Below, one piece after another: positions 37,580 through 50,559 of a stretch of DNA of 64,000 nt. The translations under genes were made by a program, and so were the position numbers. The stretch covers positions 13,398,001 through 13,462,000 of the forward strand of contig JAKCOZ010000014.1 in assembly GCA_022605955.1 (NCBI GenBank), written 5' to 3'. The stretch is from Rallus limicola (lineage: Eukaryota > Chordata > Aves > Gruiformes > Rallidae). The first letter of the stretch is position 1. The number at the start of each line of letters is the position of its first letter. Under the pieces are notes generated by a model. That model saw only the letters and a list, made by a program, of their open reading frames with translations. It did not search any database and was not told where the DNA came from.

Positions 37580-40080
37580 AGCATGTTAACATTTCTGTAA
37601 ACACGCAATACCTTTCCTGCAACTTTGGTTTCACAGTTTGTCACTTCTAATATTAGTGACCAGAGGAAAACAGAACGGCAACCAACATGTTTGAGGAGGG
37701 AGTGTTTGGGGTTTTATGCTCATGTCACAAGAAACTAATCCTCATGAATCCCATCCCTGTCCTATGGGAGAAGGCACTGCTGTCCATCAACTGAACTGTA
37801 GTGTAGTAGTAACATTGTATTTTTCTGCCAGCAGCCTGTAATTTCTTTTTCTTCCTACTTTGCAGACAGCTAGTCCAGAACTCTGCAATTCAAAGCCTGT
37901 CCTAGATTCACTCACTGCTGCACTGTTAAGTCACACATTTGATGGAAAAAGACAGTCTAAACGTTCAGTTCGGTTATGAAGACTTAAACATGAGATCCAG
38001 CTGTTTCCATGCAGCATGTTTTGATAGATGATACAAGCTTCAGAGAAAAAAATAAAATCCTCAGGCTCCCAGTGCTGCACTGCATTTGACTAGAAACATT
38101 TTTAAAAGCATAACTTTTTAATTAAAGAAGTGCCCCAGAATTTTAAAATATGAAACTTGCCTTGCAAGATCTGGGAAGAGTTTTCCCCTCTTCTGCAGTC
38201 CAAGGATAAACCACATGTCCCCATCTTCTTTTGTTGCTAGCAGTAGTTTAAGGTCTCATCTAAACAACAGCTTTCATGGAGTAGCTCACACTCCTCACTG
38301 TCAGAGGGAGATGGGGACTATACTGCGTATCTCTCAGAGCTATTCTGAAAAAACACCATGAAAATTAACAGCTCTGTAATCTTTCCTAGACCTTATTTTC
38401 CCAAGTTGTAAATGTCTGTTTACCTGTTCCTTCTATGATAATGAGCCACAGTTCTTCTGAAGCTACAAACATATTGCAGGTGCAGGGAAAACAAAGTGTT
38501 TGTGCAGGCCTCACTACTACAATCCTTGTTTCACCAGGATGAAATGCGGTACAACATATTTCCAGATTAGAGCCTTATTCAACCACACACATGCTTGTTC
38601 TGGAATGACTGAGAGAGGTTGTCCAATTAGCAGTTTATTGCAACAAAAGTTTAAAATTAAACAGCATTTTTTTCCACCTCTGAGCCAGTTTGGGAAGCCT
38701 CTGGAGTGAAGAGTTGATGAAACTCTTTTATGAGCAGGGCTCCCAACCAGGCAAGAAAGGCAAGAATAGATGACACTGATTTGATCAACTCGGTCATTAA
38801 GGGTGTTACTGCCAGCAGGGATACTGCACCCTCACCTGCCCTGAAAGAATCAATAGGCAAAACAACTGGAAGGGACATGCCAATTAAATTCCCTCTTATC
38901 TTCCTGTGGAGTGAGACGCCCCAGGTCCTCACTGCTGCTTTGTCTCCCAGTTTCCTCTGAGTTTCTCCGCTGAATAGCGTTTAAGTATCCATTTGCAGCA
39001 CTGGCTGCAGGACCAGCTTGCTCCATAAACTGGCTGGTACAGCAGCTTTCCAACACTGCTGCAGCAGAGGTGAGCCCAAAGGAGCCTGACCCTGCCTGAC
39101 AGTGAACCCCAGGAGCACTCAGTGCTGTAATAAATAATGCAGGGCAAGTATAGGGAAGGCATGAGACGTGGGAAATGTGATATCTCAGTTCTGAAACCCA
39201 GGTGGACCAAGTTGGCAGTCTTGGATAGAAACAGAATAAGTGTGAGAAATCACTCATCCTTAATAAATACTAGTTTCATAGGCCTTGCTGGTTGTGAGAA
39301 GCATTCAGCTCCAGCAAGTCATTGAAAACAAAATGTGCATTTTTTCACTTCAGAGGATTTAGGATTTGATTAAGTACAAAAAGAGGGAGCTCAGTGAGTA
39401 AAAGGACTGGAGTCTCACTTCAGGGAATTCAGGTCGAGCCCTCTGTGAAATGAGTTCACGTCTCAGCTCGGCATCTCCAGCAGATACTAGCTCACATCAC
39501 AAAACCACTGTAAAGGATTTGGCACAGTATGGCATGTCTGAGGATCCCTGCTCAGAAAGGAAGAAGAGGCTTAGCCTGCATTAGTGCAGGACTGTATCAT
39601 TCCTTAGCTGCAGAAAGCAAGCCTGGGGAGGTCTGGACAGGAAGAGTTGAATCATCTTTAACCTGGAATCATATCTGCCTAGTGGAGACCAATGGAATTT
39701 TATTTTACACTTGAAATCCAATCCTTTCCCTCCTCTCTGGAGATGGCAGTGCTGAAGAGGAGGACTGAGGTGTCCTACACAGGGTAGGGCAAAGAGGAGG
39801 AGAGAACTTATACACACAAGGGAAAGCAACGTGAGGTAGATGAATCTGTAGCTACACTGGTGTGTTGTGGACTGTGCCCAACTAAACTCTAGCCAGTTGT
39901 GTCCAGGACCTCCTGCTGCAGTGTGGCTCAGATTGCTCTGTGATCCCTGCAGAGGCATGTGCTTGATAAAAAAACCCAACTCATACACAGCAGGCTCTGA
40001 GCTCCAGGGCCTTATAACTGAAAAGACTTAGCTGAATTTTTTGCTGTTGTGCAGAGATTCACAGGACAGCTGTAGCCATG
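37580..40080. other. Unique non-coding sequence
   Basis: No gene is recognised. The AT-rich stretch 38090-38160, including TTTTTAATTAAAGAAG, resembles conserved enhancer text but is short. The frame at 38850-39257 minus (135 codons) has no motif and overlaps frames on both strands. Confidence 0.6.
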
Positions 40081-40087
40081 TGCAGAT

Positions 40088-40099
40088 GCCCTCTAGTGG
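40088..40099 (-). promoter_or_regulatory. Candidate CTCF binding site
   Basis: The minus strand reads CCACTAGAGGGC, which matches every position of the CTCF core CCASYAGRKGGC. The next base (A) also fits the consensus and the one after (T) does not. CTCF sites bound chromatin loops and domains in vertebrates, and orientation matters. The core points towards lower coordinates. One 12-bp degenerate match in 64 kb can arise by chance, so occupancy is unknown. Confidence 0.45.
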
Positions 40100-42870
40100 T
40101 GTGCTTCTTTTACATTTCTAATGCTGTGCCCTAAAGATGCTCCCAAAAAAGGCCATATGCCCTCCTCTGCAGTGCACTGCACAGGGGAGCCAAATCACAG
40201 TGCAGCCAGAAAAGGGAAAGGATGGCAGACAGAACTTCAGTTCTGTGTAAAGCCAGGTTAGAAGCATGACACTGAATCAGACAGCCCTGTTCCAGATTTG
40301 CTGACCTTTCAAACCAGTAGGCCTCAAGCACCTCCAACTTGGCCAGATGTGACATCATCTCAAGATCTCTGAAAAAGATTAATTTTCCTGTCAACCTTGG
40401 TCTTCCTTGACAAACATCTGCCCCTTCGCCCTTCTTTTCCAACACTGACCTCTTTCTCCAGACAGGTTCTCCACAAGAATCAATCTCTAACAATTAGCTG
40501 CCAGAGTGTGTTGACTTTGCCAAGAACTGGGAACAAGCCATTCTGCCCTGTGAAAAAGACAGGTCTCAAGAGATCTTCAGTCAATACCAACCATCCAAAA
40601 CACCATCAGTGAAAAAGAGTGAGCTTGGTAGAAAATTTTCAACAAGTCCCTGTTATATCTCTGCTCCTGGGTGGGATTATTGTCAAAGTCTATTTTCCTG
40701 TAAAGCAGCAAGAAAATGGTATAACCAAAGCTAAGTACAGGCAATGTATTTATCTGCTTCACGTAGTATAGAGCAGACTGTAATTTACTGCACTTAGAGT
40801 TCTAGCCACAAAGGCATATATAGACCAATCTGATGCATTCATTCAGTATTTAACTTGATAATATGCCATAATAGTGGAAAGAAGGACAAAGACCCCACCC
40901 TCTTCATGTCACCTACTGCAGGCAGGTGCTACTCTCCAGGGCATGTTCAGGAAGCAGCTCTTCCTCCTCCTACACGGGAACTACTTTAGACTCTGGGAAC
41001 ACAGTAATTACTACTTTTAGCAACCACAGCCGAAAACCAAGGAGAAAACCACCAGTCTTCCTGTGACTGTTTCTGATCATGTCTTGTCTATCCCAACCAT
41101 AGTGAGAGGTTGTCTTACAAGTATAGCTGTAGCAGTTCAAGAAGTTACTGTGGAAGGAGGCTTTTCAAATGAACCTGACTCAGCTGGCACTGTGAAACAC
41201 AAGTGTTAGTGCAGTTGCTTATTCAAATTCTGCACGGGATTCTAATGGAATGATGGGGTGGTGATGCTTTGTACCACACCAGGTAGCCTGGCAAGAGGAC
41301 CCTTAACTATGGTCTGAGACTTATAAAACCTTATCAGTTCTTGAAAGGTACAGCTAGATTGGCAGTTTAGATTACATTTTTAGCTGAGGCTGGTTGGTCC
41401 CAGTGTATTTGAAAGAGTCAGACACTGCATTTCTTTCTCTTATAACACAATCATTTCTGGAGCACTTACAGTAAATGTAAAGAAAGCCAATAACACTTGA
41501 ATCCTGGAATGAGGATCAGAGATCTGCCCAGCCTGGCATATTGCTACATTATCAGTCAATCAGCCAAGCCATTTAAACTAGGAATCTAAAATCTTTTCTA
41601 GATAAACTCTAAATGTTTGTGCAGCACCCAGCACAATAATATGGACCACTAGAGTTAACAAACTATGAATAAGAATTATATCAGAAGGGAGCAGTCACAA
41701 GACTGTGTGAGGTAGTATCAATGACCAGAGAGCACCTCTGAGCAGCTTTTTGGTGGGATGGATCAAAATAAACAATATATAAACAATAAAGATATTGCAA
41801 ACAGTGTTTCCATTGAAAACAGCATTCAAGTCCTAACGAGACCTGAAGAAATCCTGTGTTCCTCATATCCCCAAGTCTTAAATTCCATGTCCGTGACAAT
41901 TTGTTTGGAGCATATCAAAAGAATATGGATAACATGAGGCCAGGGGGGTGGGGGGAGGCAGAGAAGGAAGGGGAACCTACATGTGTTTAAGACTCGCTCC
42001 ATGTTGTTCAAGGAATGAATCATTACTGATGACCAACACATGGAGGGGGGTGGCCAAGGGCCCCCAAGGTCATCTGACACTCAAGGAACAGCATTATGAA
42101 AGCAGACATCTTATAAATAATTATTTAAAAAGTCTGTTCTGTTCTCTTCTTTACGCTGACCCCAGATGGGCAAGCCAGCCACTTAAAGATGGTCTTTCTC
42201 TGCTCAGTCAAAAATGGATGAAAATTAAGCATTTGACAAAGTATCTGTGTGCATTTGCAAAACACATTTTTCAAGTCCAATCCAAAGCAGCTGCTTGGTA
42301 AAGTCTTTGTGCATCTAAGCTTCAAGCTACTTGCCAGCAATTATTATCATACAGAAAGGTCATTAGCTCTTTCTTTATATTTTGCCTTTTACAACTATTT
42401 CCAAAGTAACTGGTTCTCAAGAAAAGAGTAAAAGAAAGAAACCAACAACAACACTGTGCTAATTACAGCAGGGCAAGAGGCTTTGCTATTTACAGACTTT
42501 TAACATTACTTGTGACTTCTACCAAACAGGCTGTGCTTGTGTACATCTAATTAGAAGATCTAAATTTCAGTGCTTGGGGTATAATTTAAAAAAAGATGGT
42601 TCAGTACATCTCTGTCTCACTGCCAAAAAGAAACATTGAGGGTATGCATTACGCAAAAGGATGTGCTTTCTTTTGGGGGCAAATAGGTGTCCTGATCATC
42701 TATCTACTTGGGGTTAAAAGTACCTACTACACATGCTTTATTTTGATATTTTGCTTAGTTTTATATAGTTGGTTTTGCCTGTAACTCTTTTTCTCTTCTG
42801 CATTCCTTATCAGACTTTCTCCAGCTACTTCTCATACATATTTAGTGCTCTTTCTGCATATACCAGCCTC
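40100..42870. other. Unique non-coding sequence
   Basis: No gene or element is recognised. A G-rich stretch lies near 41943-41957. Open frames are 120 codons or fewer and lack motifs. Confidence 0.6.
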
Positions 42871-42880
42871 GCTGAATCTT

Positions 42881-42918
42881 GAATCCAGGACAAGAATCCA
42901 GGACAAGAAATTCTTGTC
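42881..42918. repeat. 13-bp tandem duplication ending in a palindrome
   Basis: GAATCCAGGACAA occurs at 42881-42893 and again at 42894-42906. The second copy runs into a near-perfect palindrome, GACAAGAA (42902-42909), one base, then TTCTTGTC (42911-42918). The combination is compact, and no function is evident. Confidence 0.85.
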
Positions 42919-43713
42919 TCTTCCTGGGTCCCGTGGTACATACCCTTTAACAAACAAAAATACAGGGTTTGCAGTCATGGTGTACTCTCTGTATCTTGAA
43001 GCACAAATGCAGCACTGTTTGGCTCTAGCTCCAGGGGAGCAGTCTGCAGAAATAGGGCCTTGGGGCCACAAGTCAGGGCTGGTTAATAGGAAATAGGATT
43101 TCTTCCTGCTTCAGAATAGGCTCTCAGGCTTTGTGGCAAGAGAAGACAGTAAACTTGCAGAAAAGCAGACAAGTTATTTCAAACAGTTCCTATTCTTTGG
43201 TCTCCCACTGGATCTAGCTAAAAGGAAAATGCAGGGATGCATAGAGATAGCTGTGCTGCATTTAAACATGTTAACTCAGGCACCAGTAGTTGTGTAAACA
43301 CAGCAGCATGCAGCTCAGTGCAGGGCTAATTTGCCCTGCTGCTTGTTTAACACCAGCTTGTATAATTCCACAGTGATTTGCAGTAGCCATACCCAATTTC
43401 CACATCAGTTGCAGCTGGGTATAGCCTTCTCTCCTGTAATTGAGTTACATACCCTCCTTGTGTGCATGCAGCTTTAATGGCTCTGGTCTGTGGTAATGGC
43501 TTAGGCTGGATGGGGAAGGGGATTAAAATTTCTGTTCTTGGGGCAGTCTAGGGACTGCCAAGAAGGGAGAGGTGAATCATCAACATTAATCTAATTAGCA
43601 AGTAAAGCCATTGACTGTCAGTTACTAAAAGGAAGGGCCGTGTTTAACTCTGTACTGGTGTGGATCTATCAGCTGTTTCCAGTCCCGAGACCAGAGGGGT
43701 TTTGTCCTGCTCA

Positions 43714-43765
43714 GTGCTGTGTACCATTCCCACACTGGATCAGCAGAAAGCAGGGTACACAGCAC
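43714..43765. repeat. 12-bp perfect inverted repeat with 28-nt loop
   Basis: GTGCTGTGTACC (43714-43725) is exactly complementary to GGTACACAGCAC (43754-43765). A 52-nt hairpin with a 12-bp stem is shorter than usual miRNA precursors and no known miRNA seed was recognised. Confidence 0.8.
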
Positions 43766-45218
43766 CCCAGCACCCACCAAGCATTTCCTTCCTCTGGCCT
43801 TGAGAGCAAGCAACACATTTTCAGGAGTCAAATCCTTAAATCTTTCTTGTTTTACGCCTCCCTTCCCATTGCCTTCAACACACGTGTGTAGTTTCTCAAA
43901 GTTCCTTCGACAAGAAGGAGCTGTAAGAATTGTGCTTTGAGTTACAAAGTTAAGGTGAAAAAAACCCAAAGTAATTCTGTCAAAAGACTGGAAAGGTTGT
44001 ACCCCCCAGCAGGCTGAATCTGCTGTTTATCATATTGCTCTTACTGCATACAGGCATAGGAATAGCAAAGGCTGGGAGGGAAGGGCAATACCTCCTGAAG
44101 GGAATGGTTGCTACAAAAATAGTTAAGAAGTGCAAACTGACTTCGATTGAAAAGTCAAAATCAGGCAGGATTCAGAAGAGCAGAGCTGCCACAGAGCCCC
44201 ATCAAGCGACTAACACAACCACATGTCAGAGCCAGAGGCAAGTCCATGGCCACCAACACAACCGACTGCCTCAGGACTCATACAAGGAGCCAGATGCTCT
44301 GTCTGGGAATCGCTCTTCCACAGGACAGCATCAAGATCCCAGGACTGTCATTTTGAGAAGAGGAAGAGCAAGTACAACATGGTGACATAAAACAAAGGTT
44401 GAAGTGGACCATGCTTGGCTTTGTTTGGGTTTTTTTTAATGCACTGAGTTATAAATAAAACACCTATTTCTGACATACTTTTATTTGCTGCATGACTGGC
44501 TTTGCTTATAAAAAGAAAAGCCTGTGTCCTCTTTATGAATATTAAGAATGGTCCCCAATTACATGCTTCCCAGCACTATTGCCTCAGGCTTGGGAACCCA
44601 AGGAAAGGAGCCCCACATGCTTCTTTGCAAATCAAACCCTCAGATCACAGGCTGAATAGGCAAACAAACCCCTCCCTGCCCTGAAATGAAGATAGGCCAA
44701 GAGAAGAAACATTTACCTAGCTCTCCGCCCTGCACTTAGATAAGTCTGAGCCTTTCTTGATTTCAGTAATCAAGAGCTAAGCAAATGACAATTGCAAAAT
44801 CTAACTCAAAGGCACTATCCATCCTTGGAAGCATATGCATCTGGAAAAAACAAACTTCATGTCAAACAGTCATGTCAAAAACATTGACTTCTTTACCACC
44901 AAAAAAAAAAATAACAGAACCATCAACTCCAGTTCCCTTCCCCTGATATTTTAACAGCATCACAATTTAAAGGAGAAATCTTGAAAATTTAACCTTGCAA
45001 GTGACTTTCTTTGGAACAGGCTAGTCCTCATAATCTTTTCTGTCTGCCATTGTAAAGTGCACAACACCCATTGCATTCTGAGGGATGAAGTTTGTGCCAA
45101 AAATGAGGAAATTTAGGCTACAGACAATTTAGTCTATAGATACCTAAGGTTCAATACTGGGAAGAAGATGCAGTGAAGTGGCTTCTGCTCTGTAGGTCAT
45201 TTTTGCCTTGATAACTTC

Positions 45219-45236
45219 CTGCTGCTGCTGCTGCTG
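45219..45236. repeat. (CTG)6 trinucleotide run
   Basis: Six pure CTG units occur. On the minus strand they give an alanine run in the 139-codon frame at 45151-45570, the longest in the window. That frame otherwise has no recognisable domain and also reads through the GT/TA tract at 45461-45484, so it is not accepted as a gene. Confidence 0.9.
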
Positions 45237-45460
45237 TGGCTCTGCATTCCAGCACAGTGGGAAGAAAATGCAGGATATCTTGTGAAAATGCAGGAGACAT
45301 CACGAGTCTGGCATTTGGGCAAAATTTATTCATGTGCCACACCTGGTTTAAAAAGAGTGTTTCCTCAACAATGGAACAATCTGGCCAACTTTCTTTGCAT
45401 GATGCAAAATGTTGCTTTCCCATAATTACTTTTAACATTTTGATGTTGGGAACACCTCTA

Positions 45461-45484
45461 GTGTGTGTGTGTGTGTATATATAC
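45461..45484. repeat. (GT)8 followed by (AT)n
   Basis: A compound GT then AT dinucleotide tract, probably length-variable. Confidence 0.92.
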
Positions 45485-45489
45485 ACTAT

Positions 45490-47490
45490 ACCAGACTGTA
45501 AGTAGGACTGCACAAAAGGGAATTTGGGGAGATGATACCCTCCAGCAGCTCCATCCAGCAGGTGGTACAACTGGCGGTGGTCTTTGCTCCTAATCCCACA
45601 AGAGGAAAGGAGAGATCCTTGTGTCCAAAATAGAAATATTCATCCTAGAAGCAAAAAGTGCTTTTGCTTTGGTATCCCCTCAAGGATCCCCTCAAGTGAC
45701 TCTGTAGCAGCAGGCTGAATCAGACTAGATCAAAGCTGATGTGGCAGCAGCGACAGCGCTGCCTGCTCAGTGACTCCCGGAGCTGACTTCCCAGGGCCAG
45801 CCGTGGCAGGATGGAAGCTGCTGAGCTTAGCATTGAATTTCCCCAAGACAGGGTTGGAGTGGAGCTTTACACACAAGCTCAAACCCTTGTACCGCTTCGT
45901 GTCACGAAAACTTAGGGAAGGTTCCACCTACCCACCCACCTCCTCCGTGTATGACTATCTGTGCACAGGGGATTTCTCCCTGAGGGCTGTCTTCTAGAAA
46001 TGCCCATGACCATTTGGCCCTCTGCAACACACAATGAAAGAGAGACCTTTGCCCATGTTCCTAACGACAACAATTAATTGTATAACGCAGTGGCCTACCT
46101 GTCATTTGAACACTAGACAAAACCGACAGGGCGTCATCCCCACTGTTACAATCTCAGTTCCTGAAGACAAGGCAAATAGCGTATGAACGTAGGATCAGCA
46201 AAACAATAGGGAAGCTGTATGAGGAGAGAAATCCCAGTGGAAATTTAGAATAGAAAACTAAGAGGCAATTCACTGATAAATGAATTTTTTTGTTGTCACT
46301 AGGTGTACAATGATACAAACAGTGTGAGTTCAGGCAGAACATGTGATTCATATTTCTTGTTACTTATGCTGGCTGTATTATTTAGAGTAATTACTAGTGG
46401 AGTTAATACTTGAGAATATTATTCTGTGTGATTGCAACTACTTTAAGATACAATGACAAAATAATTCTGTTTTCTACAGATTTAAAAATATTCGTCAAAT
46501 TGTTTAACCTAAAGAATTAGGGAACTAGAGGTGACAGAACTTCCCTCCTCACTACAAAAATGAAATAAACTGAAATTTAAAAAGTGATGCAAAATAATGA
46601 GAACTTTATAAAGCAAAGCCAAGAAAACTTCAAGCAACTGCAACAGTCAGGCTGAAAAATGGTGAAAGAGAAGCAATTACTGGCAAATATGTGTCAATCC
46701 ATCTTAACATGGAATCATTGCTATGACTATAATCACAGTAAGAATGACTAAGGTAATGATTATCTTTTCTGTTGATATCCCTTGTAATGTCCTTCAGACT
46801 ACTAGATCCTCTGGAACTCTTGGTATTGCAAAGCACCACAATTTACATCTTGACACAATGAAGGAGAACCGTTGTGAAGTTCATGTTAACATGAAGCTCC
46901 AATGTACCACCTACGCAAACTCCTTCTAATATGCTGTGTCCTGGTTCTTAAAAACGAAACTCCATCACCAATTCTGGTTTAAATGTCAAATAGAGTTTCA
47001 AAAACTCCAGACAGGTGCTCTGACATTTAGGGGTTTTTTTCTTGTTTCACTCATCACTTTATCTACTGTAAATCTCCAAGAAAACTGCATCTTTAATTGC
47101 ATTCACATTGCCTTCATTTATGCGACTCCTTCATAATATGCATACATGCTGTCAAACGTATAGGGAACACCTTAGGACCTAGATACATGTTCTGTACATA
47201 TTTCTACATGTGCACTTAAAGATATTTTAAGAAAAGTCTCTCTCTCATCCTGAGTTCCCAGTCATATACATATGAGAATAAATGTGTGTGTATTTCAAAC
47301 TTATGATCCTTTCCATCCTCTTTTATACAGCACCAGTCAGATTTAAAAGGGTCACTTCAGAACAGCAAGACTAAGAAGAAATCACAGTAATAAGACATCG
47401 ATTCTGGAGTGTGAGAAGTGTCAACGCACAGCTGGTATAGAGTTGATACTAGCAAAGAAGGTGCTTTGTCTGTTCAACATTCACTGTTCA
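45490..47490. other. Unique non-coding sequence
   Basis: No gene is recognised. A near-match to the CTCF core, CCAGCAGGTGGT at 45555-45566, fails at the last core base. A 12-bp perfect palindrome, ACAATTAATTGT, lies at 46070-46081 and is a possible homeodomain dimer site. Confidence 0.55.
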
Positions 47491-47499
47491 ACAGGGCCA

Positions 47500-47940
47500 T
47501 GTAGATGAGCTGGAGCACCTCCCCTACAAAGAGAGGCTGAAGGAGCTGGGCTTGTTCAGCCTGGAGAAGAGAAGGCTGCGGGGGGACCTCACTGCAGCCT
47601 TCCAGTACCTGAAGGGAGCAGACAAACAGGAGGGGATTCAACTTTTTAAAAGGGTAGACAATGGCAGGACAGGGGGGAATGGATTAAACTAGAGGAGGGA
47701 AGGTTTAGATTAGATAATAGGGGGAAGATTTTACAGAGTGGTAAGGTGCTGGAACAGGCAGCCCAGAGAAGTGGTGGATGCCCCATCCCTGGAGGTGTTC
47801 AAGGTCAGGTTGGATGTGGCCCTTGGCAACCTGGTGTAGATCCAGGCCTGAGATTGGTGGCCCTGCCTGTGGCAGGGGGGTTGGAACTCTATGATCCTTG
47901 GAGGTGTCCCTTCCAACCAAGACCATTCTATGATTCCATG
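47500..47940 (+). mobile_element. CR1 LINE, truncated 3' end
   Basis: About 440 bp of the CR1 3' region in plus orientation. Hallmarks in order are GAGCTGGAGCACCTCCCCTA (47507), the GGGCTTGTTCAGCCTGGAGA segment, GTGGATGCCCCATCCCTGGA, GGCAGGGGGGTTGGAACT (47871) and the tail CCATTCTATGATTCCATG. The last is the CR1 octamer end. The 5' truncation is typical. Short internal deletions are visible around 47620-47720. It belongs to a different CR1 subfamily from the 54.4-55.6 kb copy, with a different body sequence and the GATGCCCCATCCCTGG type. The minus-strand frames over 47705-47926 are antisense readings of the element, not genes. Confidence 0.96.
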
Positions 47941-47949
47941 TTAAATAGT

Positions 47950-50550
47950 TGTATCTAATGATTCAAATCAGCTTGAACTTGTTTGTATGGGTGTCATACA
48001 GAGGACTATTTGAATACAGCGATATGTAGATGCGGTGAGTTACAACAGCACCATTTTGCCCCATTACAGCTGTGCTGAATGATCTGTGTTTGCAGAGCAT
48101 CAGAGGAGAGAGAGTGCTCTTTCTAAAGGGTGGAGGTCCAAAGGATTTTGTCTTCATTTCTAGTGGATCAGCTACAGTTATTGCACCCCATTGCTCATAC
48201 GCCTCTCCTGTCAGAGGTCACAGCTGCCCTTGCATGTGTCCCAGCAATTTGCACTGCCACTTCAGAGCGGGTGCTGTAACCTTTATGTAATCCACCCTTG
48301 TTTTTTCTCTAGGTTAACACATCAGGCTATGAATTAGGGTGATGAGCACACCCTGTTGTGTTCTCCCTGCTCTGTGCTGTGATCTCCAGGGTCAGAGAGG
48401 AAGGCAAAGGTAACAACACTTTCACCCATAACAACTGGCTCACCTTGGGGCTGTCAACCTGGGCCTTTAGCACTATATGAGTAGCCATTTACACCCCAGG
48501 AATTTCACTGATAATGACAGTCCATTCAGGTAAGTATTTCACTAGGAGTAGCAGTTTATAAACTGCTTGTCCTGGCCTCCCTTATGGTGCTGCATACGAA
48601 GATAACTAACAGCGCGGCCCAAGCGAGTGGCCGCAAAGCAATATGTGGTGTCCTAGGGCAGGCAGCATTAACCAAGTCCTGCATGTCCATGAAGAGCATG
48701 AAGTCCCCATCTTGCACTCCAGTTCATTCAGCCCCAGAGTGAGAGTGCCTGCTTCAGCACTGCAAGATCGCTCAGAGCTGAGGAACACAGAAACACCCCC
48801 TTTGCACCAAGGCTGCTAAAACATGATTATGTAACTTTGCTGGAAGTAACTGCACCACAAGCAGGCACAGCTACACAAAACAGCACTGCATCCAGCAGCA
48901 GTGAAGCTGACAATCTGCAGTGATGCAGATATGTCTCTTTGAACCTTCTTGTACAAGTGCAGTTGAAGCTAGCATGATGTAACAACTCATACAGCAGTCA
49001 CATCTCTATTTACTTTGTGGATAGTTTGGTAAGTGAGGAATAATGCAAATTATTTCTACAGGTTTTAAACACAGAGATCTCTACTTTCAGCAGGTAAATG
49101 CTTCTAGGATGTCCTGGAAGTCAGGCACCTTTTGTTACAATATTAAAGACCACAAATTCAACTTGCAATTTTGAACTCTTCCTTTAACATTCAAGACTCT
49201 CTGAGTACCCCAAATACTCTCATACTGAATCAGCCACAAGATATATTTGAAACAACATGGTGGGCCTTGCTTTAAGGCTCTATCATCAGAAGGAATGTGC
49301 TTAGCTGCACAGCACAGTAAGTACTTATTAAAAATAGACAGTACTGGGAACAGAAATTTTTCTGTCAATTCCTAAATGGTAAAAGAGCTACATTTATGAC
49401 AGTAAATTATTAGGAATAATAAGTTGAGCATGATCCTCAGAAAGGCAATTCTATGAAGTACAAATCATTCAATAATTTTAAGAATAATTGTCAATTCAAA
49501 GATACACTGGATTCTTTTCTTTACCTCTCACTTTGTGCTCCCGTGACACTTTGCTAAAGATAATTCCACTATTTTGACAATGTCCATTTGTGCTGCCTGT
49601 TACAGGTTTTACACAAATCTCACTCTACCTGGTTTTCTGTCTATATATCGAAATCTCAGCATCAAGCAATCATTTGGAAACCTCAATATTCTTTTCTCTG
49701 AAAAAAAAAAAATAAAAAGAGAACATTTTCACTATTTAACACTGTGACAAAAAATTGTCCTAAAAAGTATTCAAGTAATTCTTTAAAATCTGATGATTTG
49801 GTAACCTTCACTCATGCTTTTTGAATGCTGGCTATCATTAAAATGCACTTTACAATTTTTAACTTTTAAGATAGCCCAGAATAACTGATCCATCTCTGAG
49901 TGATGTGGATTTTCTTCTGCCTCTAGCATCATTCATGAAAGAGACGTAATATCCTCTTTGTGTTTTCTGTATAGTTATTGTGTGCCTCTTCTTGTTTCCT
50001 AGGTCAAGAAGATTACTCTTCCAGGGCTCCCAGTTAACTTAATGAAGGCCATGAAGCCAGCCCTTGGAGGAAGAAGGAGTCATTAGAGATTCTTTTTTTA
50101 TATACAGATGGTTCACTTTAAGGAAAAAAGAAAAAAAGCATTACAGTCTCCTAGAGATATTAAAACTAAATTAGATCCAAAGCAGATAAAGCCATGTAGG
50201 TGAAGTGGATAAAGGTGTGCAACGTGCATTTTCCCCTGCCAAATTCATCCTAACCACTGATATCGTTTGTACCTAGACTTATACGGGGTATGAAACCAGT
50301 CTCATTAAAATCAGTAGGAGCTTTAAGACTTCAGTGGAACCAGGATTTAATCCAGAAAGTTTTACTTCTCCAAGTTTACAGTATTAGAGTGTTCAGTTAG
50401 AATGCATCCTGTATGCAGTAGGACATGATGTAAGTCTCTCAAAATCAGGCGAGGTAATCCTATAGGATTGGAACAGGCCATATCTAATACCCACTAGATT
50501 TTCTCTAGCACCCAATGATTGTATTAGCTTTCATTGACTTCTCTGGATCA
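47950..50550. other. Unique non-coding sequence
   Basis: No gene or element is recognised. An A run lies near 49700-49711. Frames are 77 codons or fewer. Confidence 0.6.
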
Positions 50551-50559
50551 GAATAACAC

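Larger units (their letters stand above)
42920..45450. other. Unique non-coding sequence
   Basis: No gene is recognised. A 116-codon plus-strand frame at 44035-44385 is followed about 70 bp downstream by an AATAAA word (ATAAATAAAACACC near 44451-44464). The translation is rich in Gln, Thr, Arg and Ser and matches no family I know. A plus-strand frame in another phase overlaps it, and no splice-site or promoter context was found. I treat it as chance with low certainty. Confidence 0.5.

Noticed and set aside
37226..37650. Overlapping frames encoding repetitive His/Pro/Trp-, Cys/Gly/Ser- and Met/Asp/Arg-rich peptides
   Set aside because: They are the same 15-bp DNA minisatellite read in different frames and strands. 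The period is a multiple of three, so openness is automatic and not evidence of coding.
45555..45566. CCAGCAGGTGGT as a second CTCF site
   Set aside because: It fails the last core position (T for C) and lacks the G-rich continuation, so it is noted only as a near match.
45151..45570. 139-codon minus-strand frame, the longest in the window
   Set aside because: It runs through a GT/AT microsatellite and a CTG run, has no recognisable domain, and a plus-strand frame overlaps much of it.
47705..47958. Short frames over the 47.5-47.9 kb region
   Set aside because: They are sense and antisense readings of the CR1 3' non-coding region, not genes.
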